NCBI GenBank assembly: GCA_902493665.1
Contig: CABUQL010000018.1
Coordinates: 1-12,352, forward strand
DNA length: 12,352 nucleotides
From: an uncultured Eubacteriales bacterium
Lineage (GTDB): Bacteria; Bacillota; Clostridia; UMGS1810
Reading direction: 5' to 3'
This document shows positions 6,188 to 12,352 of this stretch, one piece after another. The position numbers were made by a program, and so were the translations under genes. The notes beneath the pieces were generated by a model that did no database searches, was not told the DNA's origin, and was given only the letters and a program-made list of their open reading frames with translations. Position 1 is the stretch's first letter, and the number at the start of each line of letters is the position of its first letter.

Positions 6188-8773
6188 TTATCTTACGATA
6201 ACAACTTCCTGAACAACATCTTTATAAACTCTTACAAATACTCTTTCGGGGTCAAGCTCATCATATTTCTGGATATCTGCAGCGTCGCCCGCTTTAACTT
6301 TATTGTTGCTCTTATCGAGGTCAACAATATAAACATTTGCATCGCCTATGAAGAAGTTGATTTCTTCTCCGTCATTAACTGTTAAGTTAAATGTTTTGGA
6401 GAATTTATTTGTAACTTTACCGTAGTAAGTTTTAAGATCTTCTGAAATCTTATTTTCAGATTCTGTATCCTTTGCTGAGATATCAAAGAGTACAGTTATC
6501 TTTTCGATTTCGCCGGATGCATTCTTTCTGTACTGGATTATATCACCCTGTGAAAGTGCAACCTTTTTACCGCCTGAGTTTTTCACCAAAACTCCTGACT
6601 CACTTGTTACATAAGTTACGGCTTTACCGTTTTCAAGCGCATAAAGCTTTTCAATGTCTGTGCCGTCGTTATTCTGAGTTTTTGTAATTTTATCAACTAC
6701 TGCGATTGCAGAAGCTTCATCTGCTTCGCCTGTTGAGTTTGTAACAATTACCGCTTTTGCGGTTAAATCATCCTGCATATCGAATACAACTACATCATAT
6801 TCATCATCGTTGATGAAGAAATCAAGACCTCTGATTGAGTAATCGTCTGTATCCGAGCTGCTTGAAGGAATATCGAATATAACTGTGCTGTCGTTAAGTG
6901 TTACTCTTTTTCCGCCCGATGAAAGGCTGTTTGTTTTCTCTTTATAAACCGCACCGTTTAAAACGAGGTTTTTAGAGAAGTTATCTTCGTCAACTTTTCC
7001 GTTTGTATTATTTGCAGTGTAAACCTTGTTGATTTCGCCGTCTGCATTTTTCTCAACCGTTATAAGCTGACCTGCTTCGCCGATAAGCTTAATTGCATCT
7101 TCTGCATTTAAGTTTGCACCGTCGTTAACTTTAACTTTTGATGCTGATTTTACAACAGAAGTTTTACCTGTTTTATCAAAGAGTTCCATTTCGATAACTT
7201 TGTTTATACCTGTTGAAAGGTCGATTTTGTTAAGGTAAGCATAGTTTGTGCTTGTTGTACCCTTTGTATCAACACCGGCAATTTTACCGAACACGTCAAG
7301 ATAGAATGTGCCTTCGTCATTAAGTTTTATTTCATCTTTGTAGTTATCTGCAACGTGGTATCCTTCAGATCCGATATAAACTTTTTCGTCATCAAGCTCT
7401 GTTACTTTACCGCTTACTTTTTCATTTGAAACATCAACGTAGATGTATTCGCCGTCTTTGCTCTTTGTTACTGTGAGAACATCCCACTCTTTAAGGTCTT
7501 TAAGTTCAATAAGGTTAACACCTTTTGAAATTGTAAAATCAAGGTTTGAATCGTCGGGATCTAACACGAGCGATTTCTGATTGTATTTGTCAACGATTTT
7601 ATGAGTGTTTGCAACAACTTCGTCAACAACATAGTTTACAGTTTCATTTACGAAGATAACATCGTAATCGCCGTTTGTATCACTGTCAAGAAGCGTGATT
7701 GAACCTGATTTAATCATTTTAAAATCTTCAAAGCTTCCTGTTTTTCCGTTATACATAATTTTTGCGTCTTTTGAAACGTTAACTTTTTTCGGGTTTCTGT
7801 CGTTATCTTTATCAACCCAGTACTTAACATATTTTGAAGATTCGTCGTTTCCGATTTCTTCTAAGTCGTCCGAATCGATTTTAAGAGATTTGTTAAGACC
7901 TTCAACCGCTCTTGCAGTAAGAAGAATCTTGTCGCCGGATTTGTCGTCTTCTTTGATATATGCATCAACATTAAAACCTAAAATGTTTCTTATATCAGCG
8001 TCGCCGATGAAGTAGATTTTATCATCAATCTGAATCTGGTCGTCTCTTAAATTGCTGTCGCCTTCAAGACCTGATGATCTTACGGCATTTACTCTTCCTG
8101 TGACTTTATCAACTTTTAAGTTGTCTTTAAGGAGAGTTTTGTCAACAACTTCGTATTTAACGTCGCCGCCAAAGCCTACCTGTTCCATGAGCTTAATTGT
8201 AAGCGCATTGTAAACAAGTCTTGCAACATCACCGCGGCATATACCTTCGTTGGCACTGCCCGAAACACCTTTTGTAAGACCGATGTTAGATGCAGTTACC
8301 AAAAATCCTGTCGGATATGTGCCTTTGCTAAGCGCCATCGGTTCATAGCCGAGCGCTCTTACCAAAATTGTAACCATTTCGGCATAAGTTATTTTACTGT
8401 CAGGTCTGAATGTTCCGACATCATCACCGATTACAAGCCCCTGTGTTGTGGCAACGTTAATGTAACCGTTAGCCCAGTGGTTTGAAACAACGTCAGGATA
8501 TTTTGTAGGGCCGTTTGAAAAGTCTGCTACATCCTGAAGTCCCATTGCCGATATTGCAACTCTTGCTGCTTCTGAACGGATTATTGTATCTTCAGGTCTG
8601 AACGAACTTGTATCTTTGTCGCCGACCATTATGTCGAGCACACCCAAAACCTGAGCTGCTTCTTCGTATTTTGTGTCAATTACATCTGTAGGAATAGCTG
8701 CGAAAACACTTGTTGCCATTACTCCAAGTGTCATTACTGCCGCAACAACTGCTGAAGTCAGTTTTTTAAACAT
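6188..8773 (-). CDS. SLH-domain S-layer-type surface protein
   Basis: 861 residues, secreted and cell-wall attached. Residues 1-25 are a Sec signal peptide (MFKK start, hydrophobic core, cleavage after VFA). Three SLH repeats follow: about 30-80 with FRPEDTIIRSE; about 91-144 with FRPDSKITYAE; and a less conserved third at about 145-195 ending CRGDVARLVYNAL. SLH triplets bind pyruvylated wall polysaccharide. The remaining 660 or so residues are Asp/Lys/Val-rich, predicted beta-rich, with weakly similar units (for example DKIYFIGDADI early and INFFIGDANVYIVD near the C-terminus), as in S-layer or large surface proteins. I found no catalytic motif. The ATG at 8773 is chosen over upstream in-frame starts because AAGGAGG lies 7 bases before it and the signal peptide then begins correctly. 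A strong ribosome binding site, a good promoter and a 5'-UTR hairpin suggest high expression. Confidence 0.9.
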   Translation of the reverse strand: MFKKLTSAVVAAVMTLGVMATSVFAAIPTDVIDTKYEEAAQVLGVLDIMVGDKDTSSFRPEDTIIRSEAARVAISAMGLQDVADFSNGPTKYPDVVSNHWANGYINVATTQGLVIGDDVGTFRPDSKITYAEMVTILVRALGYEPMALSKGTYPTGFLVTASNIGLTKGVSGSANEGICRGDVARLVYNALTIKLMEQVGFGGDVKYEVVDKTLLKDNLKVDKVTGRVNAVRSSGLEGDSNLRDDQIQIDDKIYFIGDADIRNILGFNVDAYIKEDDKSGDKILLTARAVEGLNKSLKIDSDDLEEIGNDESSKYVKYWVDKDNDRNPKKVNVSKDAKIMYNGKTGSFEDFKMIKSGSITLLDSDTNGDYDVIFVNETVNYVVDEVVANTHKIVDKYNQKSLVLDPDDSNLDFTISKGVNLIELKDLKEWDVLTVTKSKDGEYIYVDVSNEKVSGKVTELDDEKVYIGSEGYHVADNYKDEIKLNDEGTFYLDVFGKIAGVDTKGTTSTNYAYLNKIDLSTGINKVIEMELFDKTGKTSVVKSASKVKVNDGANLNAEDAIKLIGEAGQLITVEKNADGEINKVYTANNTNGKVDEDNFSKNLVLNGAVYKEKTNSLSSGGKRVTLNDSTVIFDIPSSSSDTDDYSIRGLDFFINDDEYDVVVFDMQDDLTAKAVIVTNSTGEADEASAIAVVDKITKTQNNDGTDIEKLYALENGKAVTYVTSESGVLVKNSGGKKVALSQGDIIQYRKNASGEIEKITVLFDISAKDTESENKISEDLKTYYGKVTNKFSKTFNLTVNDGEEINFFIGDANVYIVDLDKSNNKVKAGDAADIQKYDELDPERVFVRVYKDVVQEVVIVR

Positions 8774-8806
8774 TAATACTCCTCCTTGAGATATTGTTTT
8801 TGGTTT

Positions 8807-8831
8807 AACAACACGCTTCGGTTGCGTTGTT
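8807..8831 (-). promoter_or_regulatory. 5'-UTR hairpin of the S-layer mRNA
   Basis: In the minus-strand transcript, AACAACGC (8831-8824) pairs with GTGTTGTT (8814-8807), including one G-U pair, around a 9-base loop. It lies about 11 bases from the predicted transcript start and 20 bases before the ribosome binding site. Hairpins at the 5' end often stabilise abundant mRNAs; that role is inferred here. Confidence 0.5.
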
Positions 8832-8849
8832 ATGTCAACCATTGACTAT

Positions 8850-8878
8850 ATAATATCGTATATCCGAAAAGATATCAA
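8850..8878 (-). promoter_or_regulatory. Promoter of the S-layer gene
   Basis: On the minus strand, TTGATA (8873-8878) and TATTAT (8850-8855) with a 17-base spacer; predicted start near 8842, leader about 70 bases. The region just upstream (8879-8945) is almost pure A and T with several A4-A6/T4-T6 tracts, as expected of an UP element. Confidence 0.65.
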
Positions 8879-8961
8879 GTATCAAAATTTGGTAAAAATT
8901 TTGTCGCTTTTTAATTTAAAAAATTTTAATTTTTGCGCTTTAAAACTCAACCTATGCCTGT

Positions 8962-8990
8962 TTGACATTTGCTACCTTGTGTGCTATAGT
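8962..8990 (+). promoter_or_regulatory. Promoter of the polysaccharide deacetylase locus
   Basis: A consensus TTGACA (8962-8967), a 17-base spacer and an extended -10 (TGCTATAGT, with TATAGT at 8985-8990). The start would be near 8997, about 15 bases before the AAGGAAGGA ribosome binding site. The promoter looks intact although the gene behind it is broken. Confidence 0.8.
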
Positions 8991-9025
8991 AAATTTATAA
9001 TGTATTATAGAAGGAAGGATTTTTT

Positions 9026-9854
9026 ATGATTCACGATATTTTTATGAGATTTCCCGGCGGACGCGCAAAGGCATTTACGCTAAGCTACGATGACGGAACG
9101 CTATTTGACAAAAGGCTTATTGAACTTTTTAACAAGTATAATGTAAAAGCTACATTTAACTTAAACAGCCAAAGAATGATTGACAGCGATGAAAACATAT
9201 CCGTAAACGGCAGAAGACGCAGAATCGGCACAAAAGAATACGCCGAGCTTATTAAAAACACAGATCATGAAATTGCCGTACATACATGCAATCACCCGTC
9301 ACTCGGCACCCTCCCTGTTGTTTCGCAGAAAAAATCTTGAAAAGTTTTTCGGTAAAATTATAAGAGGTATGGCATATCCGAACGGTACATGGGCGGTAAG
9401 CGATAAAACGGTTGAAGCAGTTAAAGCGGCACAGATTGAATACGCAAGACTTACAGATCCTTCGCACAATTTTGACCTTCCCGAAAATCCGCTTCTTTTG
9501 CACCCGACATGCCACCACAATGACGGTAAGGTTTTTGATTTAATTGATAAATTTTTAAATGCGCAGGTAGAAAGATATGCAAATATGTTTTATCTTTGGG
9601 GCCATTCATATGAATTTGACGAAAAAAACAACTGGGAGCAAATTGAAAATATTCTTAAAAAAATCTCCGGAAAAGACGACGTATGGTATGCAACAAACAT
9701 TGAAATTATTGATTATATTAACGCATACAATAACCTTAAATTCGATGTTGAATTAAACACGGTTTACAATCCAACCGCAACAAAACTCTGCTTTACATAC
9801 GATTACAAAAAGCTTATAACCGTAAATCCCGGCGAAATACTGAAAATTGATTAA
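9026..9854 (+). pseudogene. Polysaccharide deacetylase (CE4-type, NodB fold), disrupted by a frameshift/deletion
   Basis: The first reading frame (9026-9340, 104 codons) has the family start, MRFPGGRAKAFTLSYDDG with metal-site Asp22/Asp23, and the second motif HTCNHP (His86, His90), then runs LGTLPVVSQ into a premature stop at 9338-9340. The rest of the protein continues in the +1 frame from about 9324 to the stop at 9854: RRKNLEKFFG, RGMAYPNGTW, PTCHHND and YLWGHSYEFD, all standard for this family. Comparing the spacing between HTxxHP and RGMxYP with what I know of homologues, about seven or eight residues seem missing at the junction (around 9318-9330), so a deletion of roughly 20-26 bases, not a multiple of three, is more likely than a single-base error. 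Intact relatives remove N-acetyl groups from surface or extracellular polysaccharide. The start has AAGGAAGGA 6-7 bases upstream. No independent start for the second half has a good ribosome binding site. Confidence 0.85.
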
Positions 9855-9877
9855 ATAATAACATATTTTATAAATTG

Positions 9878-9906
9878 TTAGGCTTATTTGATAAAAAAAC
9901 TATAAT
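9878..9906 (+). promoter_or_regulatory. Possible promoter of the amino-sugar operon
   Basis: A consensus TATAAT at 9901-9906 lies 38 bases before the ATG at 9945. The -35 at a 17-base spacing (TTAGGC, 9878-9883) is poor, so the promoter may need an activator or belong to weak basal expression. There is no terminator between the deacetylase stop (9854) and this point, so readthrough from 8962 is also possible. Confidence 0.4.
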
Positions 9907-9944
9907 GTAATATGAATATTATTGTATGTTTTGGGGGCTTTTTT

Positions 9945-10793
9945 ATGGATACAACTCTTCTTGTAATGGCAGCCGGTATGGGCAGCAGGTTCGGCGGATT
10001 AAAGCAGCTTGAACCTATAGGTCCGAATGGCGAAGCGATACTTGATTTTTCAATTCATGATGCATACAAAGCAGGATTTAAAAAAATGGTTTTTATTATA
10101 AAACCCGATATGAAATCTGCGTTTGAAAATGCATTCGGAAAAAGGTGGAAAGACAAAATCGAAATTTCGTATGCTTATCAGACATTTGACAATATCCCCG
10201 ATTGGTATAAACATCTTTCGGAGCGTGAAAAACCGTTCGGCACAGGTCATGCACTTTTATGTGCAAAAGACGAAGTTAAGACTCCTTTTGCCGTTATAAA
10301 TGCCGATGATTATTACGGAAGAGATTCTTTTGAAACACTAAACAAATTCTTGACCGAAAACCCTAAAGAGCTTTGCATGGTCGGATTTATCCTTAAAAAT
10401 ACACTGTCCGAAAACGGAAGTGTTTCAAGAGGAATATGCAAAACCGATATCAGCGGTTTTTTAACCGGCGTTGATGAACATACAAAAATAACAAAAACAA
10501 GCGGTGAAGATTTAAATTCAATAGTTTCGATGAATATGTGGGGACTTACTCCCGACTTATTTGAAGAGCTTGAAAGTGAGTTTAATCTTTTCCTTAAAAA
10601 TATTAAAGATTACAAAAAAGAAGAGTTCTTTCTTCCGTCATTTATAAACACTCTTATAAAACGCGACGGAAAAAAAGTTACCGTTCTTAAAACTGACGAA
10701 AAATGGTACGGCATAACATACAAAAGCGATACCGACACCGTAAAGGCCGCACTTAATAAATATATTGATGAAGGAAAATACGATGAGTTATAA
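9945..10793 (+). CDS. Sugar-phosphate nucleotidyltransferase
   Basis: 282 residues, a cytoplasmic NTP_transferase-family enzyme that joins a sugar 1-phosphate to an NTP with release of pyrophosphate. Seen: the glycine-rich nucleotide-binding loop AAGMGSRFGGLKQ (residues 9-21), KPFGTGHALL (about 96-105) with the base- and sugar-binding GTGHA, and the metal-binding acidic motif NADDYYG (119-125). The LKQLEPIGPNGE variant marks a subgroup distinct from GlmU, RmlA and GalU, whose substrate is not certain to me. The ATG at 9945 is preferred over the ATG at 9912 because GGGGG (9933-9937) is 7 bases before it and the P-loop then lies at the N-terminus. Its stop overlaps the next gene by 11 bases. 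Next to an N-acetylhexosamine kinase, the likely product is UDP-GlcNAc or UDP-GalNAc; this is inference. Confidence 0.88.
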   Translation: MDTTLLVMAAGMGSRFGGLKQLEPIGPNGEAILDFSIHDAYKAGFKKMVFIIKPDMKSAFENAFGKRWKDKIEISYAYQTFDNIPDWYKHLSEREKPFGTGHALLCAKDEVKTPFAVINADDYYGRDSFETLNKFLTENPKELCMVGFILKNTLSENGSVSRGICKTDISGFLTGVDEHTKITKTSGEDLNSIVSMNMWGLTPDLFEELESEFNLFLKNIKDYKKEEFFLPSFINTLIKRDGKKVTVLKTDEKWYGITYKSDTDTVKAALNKYIDEGKYDEL

Positions 10794-11871
10794 TTTAGAA
10801 GAAATACTTAGAAATTTTAAAATAGAGGCTGACATTTCCTCATACGGAAACGGTCATATAAACGACACATACATTGTGGAAAATGAGCCTAAATACATAC
10901 TTCAAAAAATCAACACAAATGTTTTTAAAAATCCCGACGAGGTAATGGAAAACATTTTGGAGGTTACAAGCCATTTAAGAAAGAAAATTAAGGCAGAAGG
11001 CGGAGATCCCGACAGGGAAACACTTACGGTTATAAAAACAATCGACGATAATTGCTATTACAAACTTAGCGATGATGCATATTTCAGACTGTATAAATTT
11101 ATTGACAATGCAGTTTCTTACGACATAGTTGACTCTCCCGACAAGTTATACAGTGCCGGATATGCATTCGGCAAATTCCAGAATATGCTTTCTGATTTTC
11201 CTGCCGACAAGCTTTTTGAAACAATAAAAGATTTTCACAACACCGTAAACAGATTTGAAAACTTAAAACAGGCAATAAAAGAAGACAAAATGGGAAGGCT
11301 TTCTTCCGTTAAAGACGAAATTGAATTTGCCCTAAAACGCGAATATTTCTGCGACAAGGTTATTTCAAAAATGGCAGAAGGCAAAATTCCGTCAAGAGTT
11401 ACTCACAACGACACAAAGCTTAACAACGTTATGCTTGACAAAGATACGGGCGAAGGCGTTTGCGTTATCGACCTTGACACCGTTATGCCGGGAAGTCTTT
11501 TATACGATTACGGTGACGCATTAAGATTCGGGGCAAACTCTGCTGCCGAAGACGAAAAAGATTTATCGAAAGTATGGTTTAAAGAAGATATGTTTAAAGC
11601 CTTTTCAAAAGGATTTTTAACACCGCTTTCAAATACGCTTACAGACGAGGAATTTAATCTTCTTCCTTTCAGCATAAAGCTTATGACATACGAATGTGGA
11701 ATAAGATTTTTAACCGATTACCTAAACGGTGACACATATTTTAAAATCCACTATGAGGACCAGAATCTTGCAAGAACAAGAACACAGTTTAAGCTTATAG
11801 CCGATTTTGAATCTAAAGAAAATAAATTATTTGACGAACTTAAGAAAATAAGAGAAGAAATATCAAAATAG
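10783..11871 (+). CDS. nahK: NahK-like N-acetylhexosamine 1-kinase (APH/choline-kinase fold)
   Basis: 362 residues, close to the roughly 360 of characterised NahK. It carries an aminoglycoside-phosphotransferase-type kinase fold: GNGHINDTY (22-30) as the nucleotide loop, YILQKINTNVFKNPDEVMENI (38-58) typical of NahK-like proteins, the catalytic loop THNDTKLNN (207-215) and the metal-binding IDLDTVMPG (229-237) followed by YDYGDALRFGA. NahK enzymes phosphorylate the anomeric oxygen of GlcNAc and GalNAc with ATP, feeding nucleotide-sugar synthesis directly. The ATG at 10783 has AAGGA 7 bases upstream; the ATG at 10765 does not. The start lies inside the end of the nucleotidyltransferase gene, which implies translational coupling, and GH20 follows after 16 bases. 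The family is secure; the substrate is inferred from family and neighbours. Confidence 0.85.
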   Translation: MSYNLEEILRNFKIEADISSYGNGHINDTYIVENEPKYILQKINTNVFKNPDEVMENILEVTSHLRKKIKAEGGDPDRETLTVIKTIDDNCYYKLSDDAYFRLYKFIDNAVSYDIVDSPDKLYSAGYAFGKFQNMLSDFPADKLFETIKDFHNTVNRFENLKQAIKEDKMGRLSSVKDEIEFALKREYFCDKVISKMAEGKIPSRVTHNDTKLNNVMLDKDTGEGVCVIDLDTVMPGSLLYDYGDALRFGANSAAEDEKDLSKVWFKEDMFKAFSKGFLTPLSNTLTDEEFNLLPFSIKLMTYECGIRFLTDYLNGDTYFKIHYEDQNLARTRTQFKLIADFESKENKLFDELKKIREEISK

Positions 11872-11887
11872 TTTTTGGGAGTTTATT

Positions 11888-12352
11888 ATGGATACTATTA
11901 AATGCAACGAACTAAAAAACATTATATTTTCACATTTAAACTTTAACTTTGACGGCGAAATTAATTTTACAAAAAAAGACGGTGTGTATGCTAAATACGG
12001 CGAAAACGAAGCAGTTATCGGCTTTGAAGACAAAATAACACTGTGCCGTGCACTTTTTGTTTTTGCAAAAGAATACTCAAAGGGCAAAAGAAATTTTGAG
12101 ATTTTTCAGAAAAAGCATTTTAAAGACTGCGGTGTTATGGTTGACTGTTCAAGAAATGCCGTTTTAACCGTTGATGGCGCAAAAAGTTACATCAGAAATA
12201 TGGCGGCTCTCGGTCTTAATTTTCTTATGCTTTACACGGAAGATACATATGAAATTAAGGAATATCCTTATTTCGGATATTTAAGAGGAAGATACACAAA
12301 AGATGAAATTAAAGAAATCACAGACTATGCCGATAAGTTCGGTATTGAAGTT
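11888..12352 (+). CDS. GH20 family beta-N-acetylhexosaminidase, N-terminal part (3' partial)
   Basis: The first 155 residues are present and the frame is open to the window edge. An N-terminal accessory domain (about 1-75) leads into the start of the catalytic TIM barrel: FKDCGVMVDCSRNAV (about 78-92), NFLMLYTEDTYE (111-122) and the PYFGYLRGRYTKDE segment (127-140), followed by ITDYADKFGIE. These match bacterial GH20 exo-beta-hexosaminidases. The catalytic Asp-Glu pair lies beyond the window and cannot be checked. No signal peptide is seen, so the enzyme is probably cytoplasmic and acts on imported glycans. The ATG at 11888 has GGGAG 6 bases upstream and follows the kinase stop by 16 bases, so it belongs to the same operon. 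Such enzymes would supply free GlcNAc or GalNAc to the kinase. Confidence 0.85.
   Translation, partial: MDTIKCNELKNIIFSHLNFNFDGEINFTKKDGVYAKYGENEAVIGFEDKITLCRALFVFAKEYSKGKRNFEIFQKKHFKDCGVMVDCSRNAVLTVDGAKSYIRNMAALGLNFLMLYTEDTYEIKEYPYFGYLRGRYTKDEIKEITDYADKFGIEV

Noticed and set aside
6077..6385. A plus-strand frame at the 3' end of the S-layer gene
   Set aside because: It crosses the bidirectional terminator and lies antisense to the conserved C-terminal end of the S-layer protein.
9267..9854. Treating the second half of the deacetylase as an independent 195-residue gene
   Set aside because: The first 18 or so residues are an out-of-frame reading of the upstream half, there is no ribosome binding site at the ATG, and the remainder is the C-terminal part of the same family.
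11863..12087. A minus-strand frame over the kinase and GH20 junction
   Set aside because: It is antisense to the GH20 N-terminus, which has a good start and family motifs.

Overview
The window is an AT-rich stretch from an anaerobic Gram-positive bacterium, most likely a member of the Clostridia. The main reasons are the tail of an [FeFe]-hydrogenase maturase (HydF), strong AGGAGG-type ribosome binding sites, sigma-A promoters with 17-nt spacers, a large SLH-anchored S-layer-type protein, and YitT, EamA and AraC families typical of Firmicutes. The genes form short, independently promoted units. Hairpin terminators separate most of them, and three of these are shared by convergent genes.

Layout. 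(1) 1-462: 3' end of hydF, an 11-bp inverted repeat, and a perfect 14-bp bidirectional terminator. (2) 463-2731: a minus-strand Gfo/Idh/MocA oxidoreductase diverging from a plus-strand AraC-type regulator, which probably controls it. (3) 2797-4806: a minus-strand EamA/DMT transporter diverging from a YitT-family membrane protein, with a good promoter for each. (4) 4811-6173: a promoter, then about 210 nt of strongly structured RNA ending in a UUCG-capped intrinsic terminator only a few bases before the ribosome binding site of an unrecognised membrane protein. This is the most interesting part of the window and looks like an undescribed attenuator-type leader or standalone ncRNA. (5) 6188-8878: an 861-residue SLH-domain surface protein on the minus strand, with its own promoter and a 5'-UTR hairpin. 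(6) 8962-9854: a polysaccharide deacetylase (CE4 fold) gene broken by a small out-of-frame deletion. (7) 9901-12352: a tightly packed operon of nucleotidyltransferase, NahK-like N-acetylhexosamine 1-kinase and a GH20 beta-hexosaminidase that runs off the window.

How the genes may work together. Region 7 reads as an amino-sugar salvage module: GH20 releases GlcNAc or GalNAc, the kinase makes the 1-phosphate, and the nucleotidyltransferase turns it into a nucleotide sugar. The S-layer protein, the broken deacetylase and the unknown one-pass membrane protein are all cell-surface functions. Regions 1 to 3 are ordinary chromosomal genes with no obvious link to each other. I see no transposase, integrase, CRISPR array, tRNA or rRNA.
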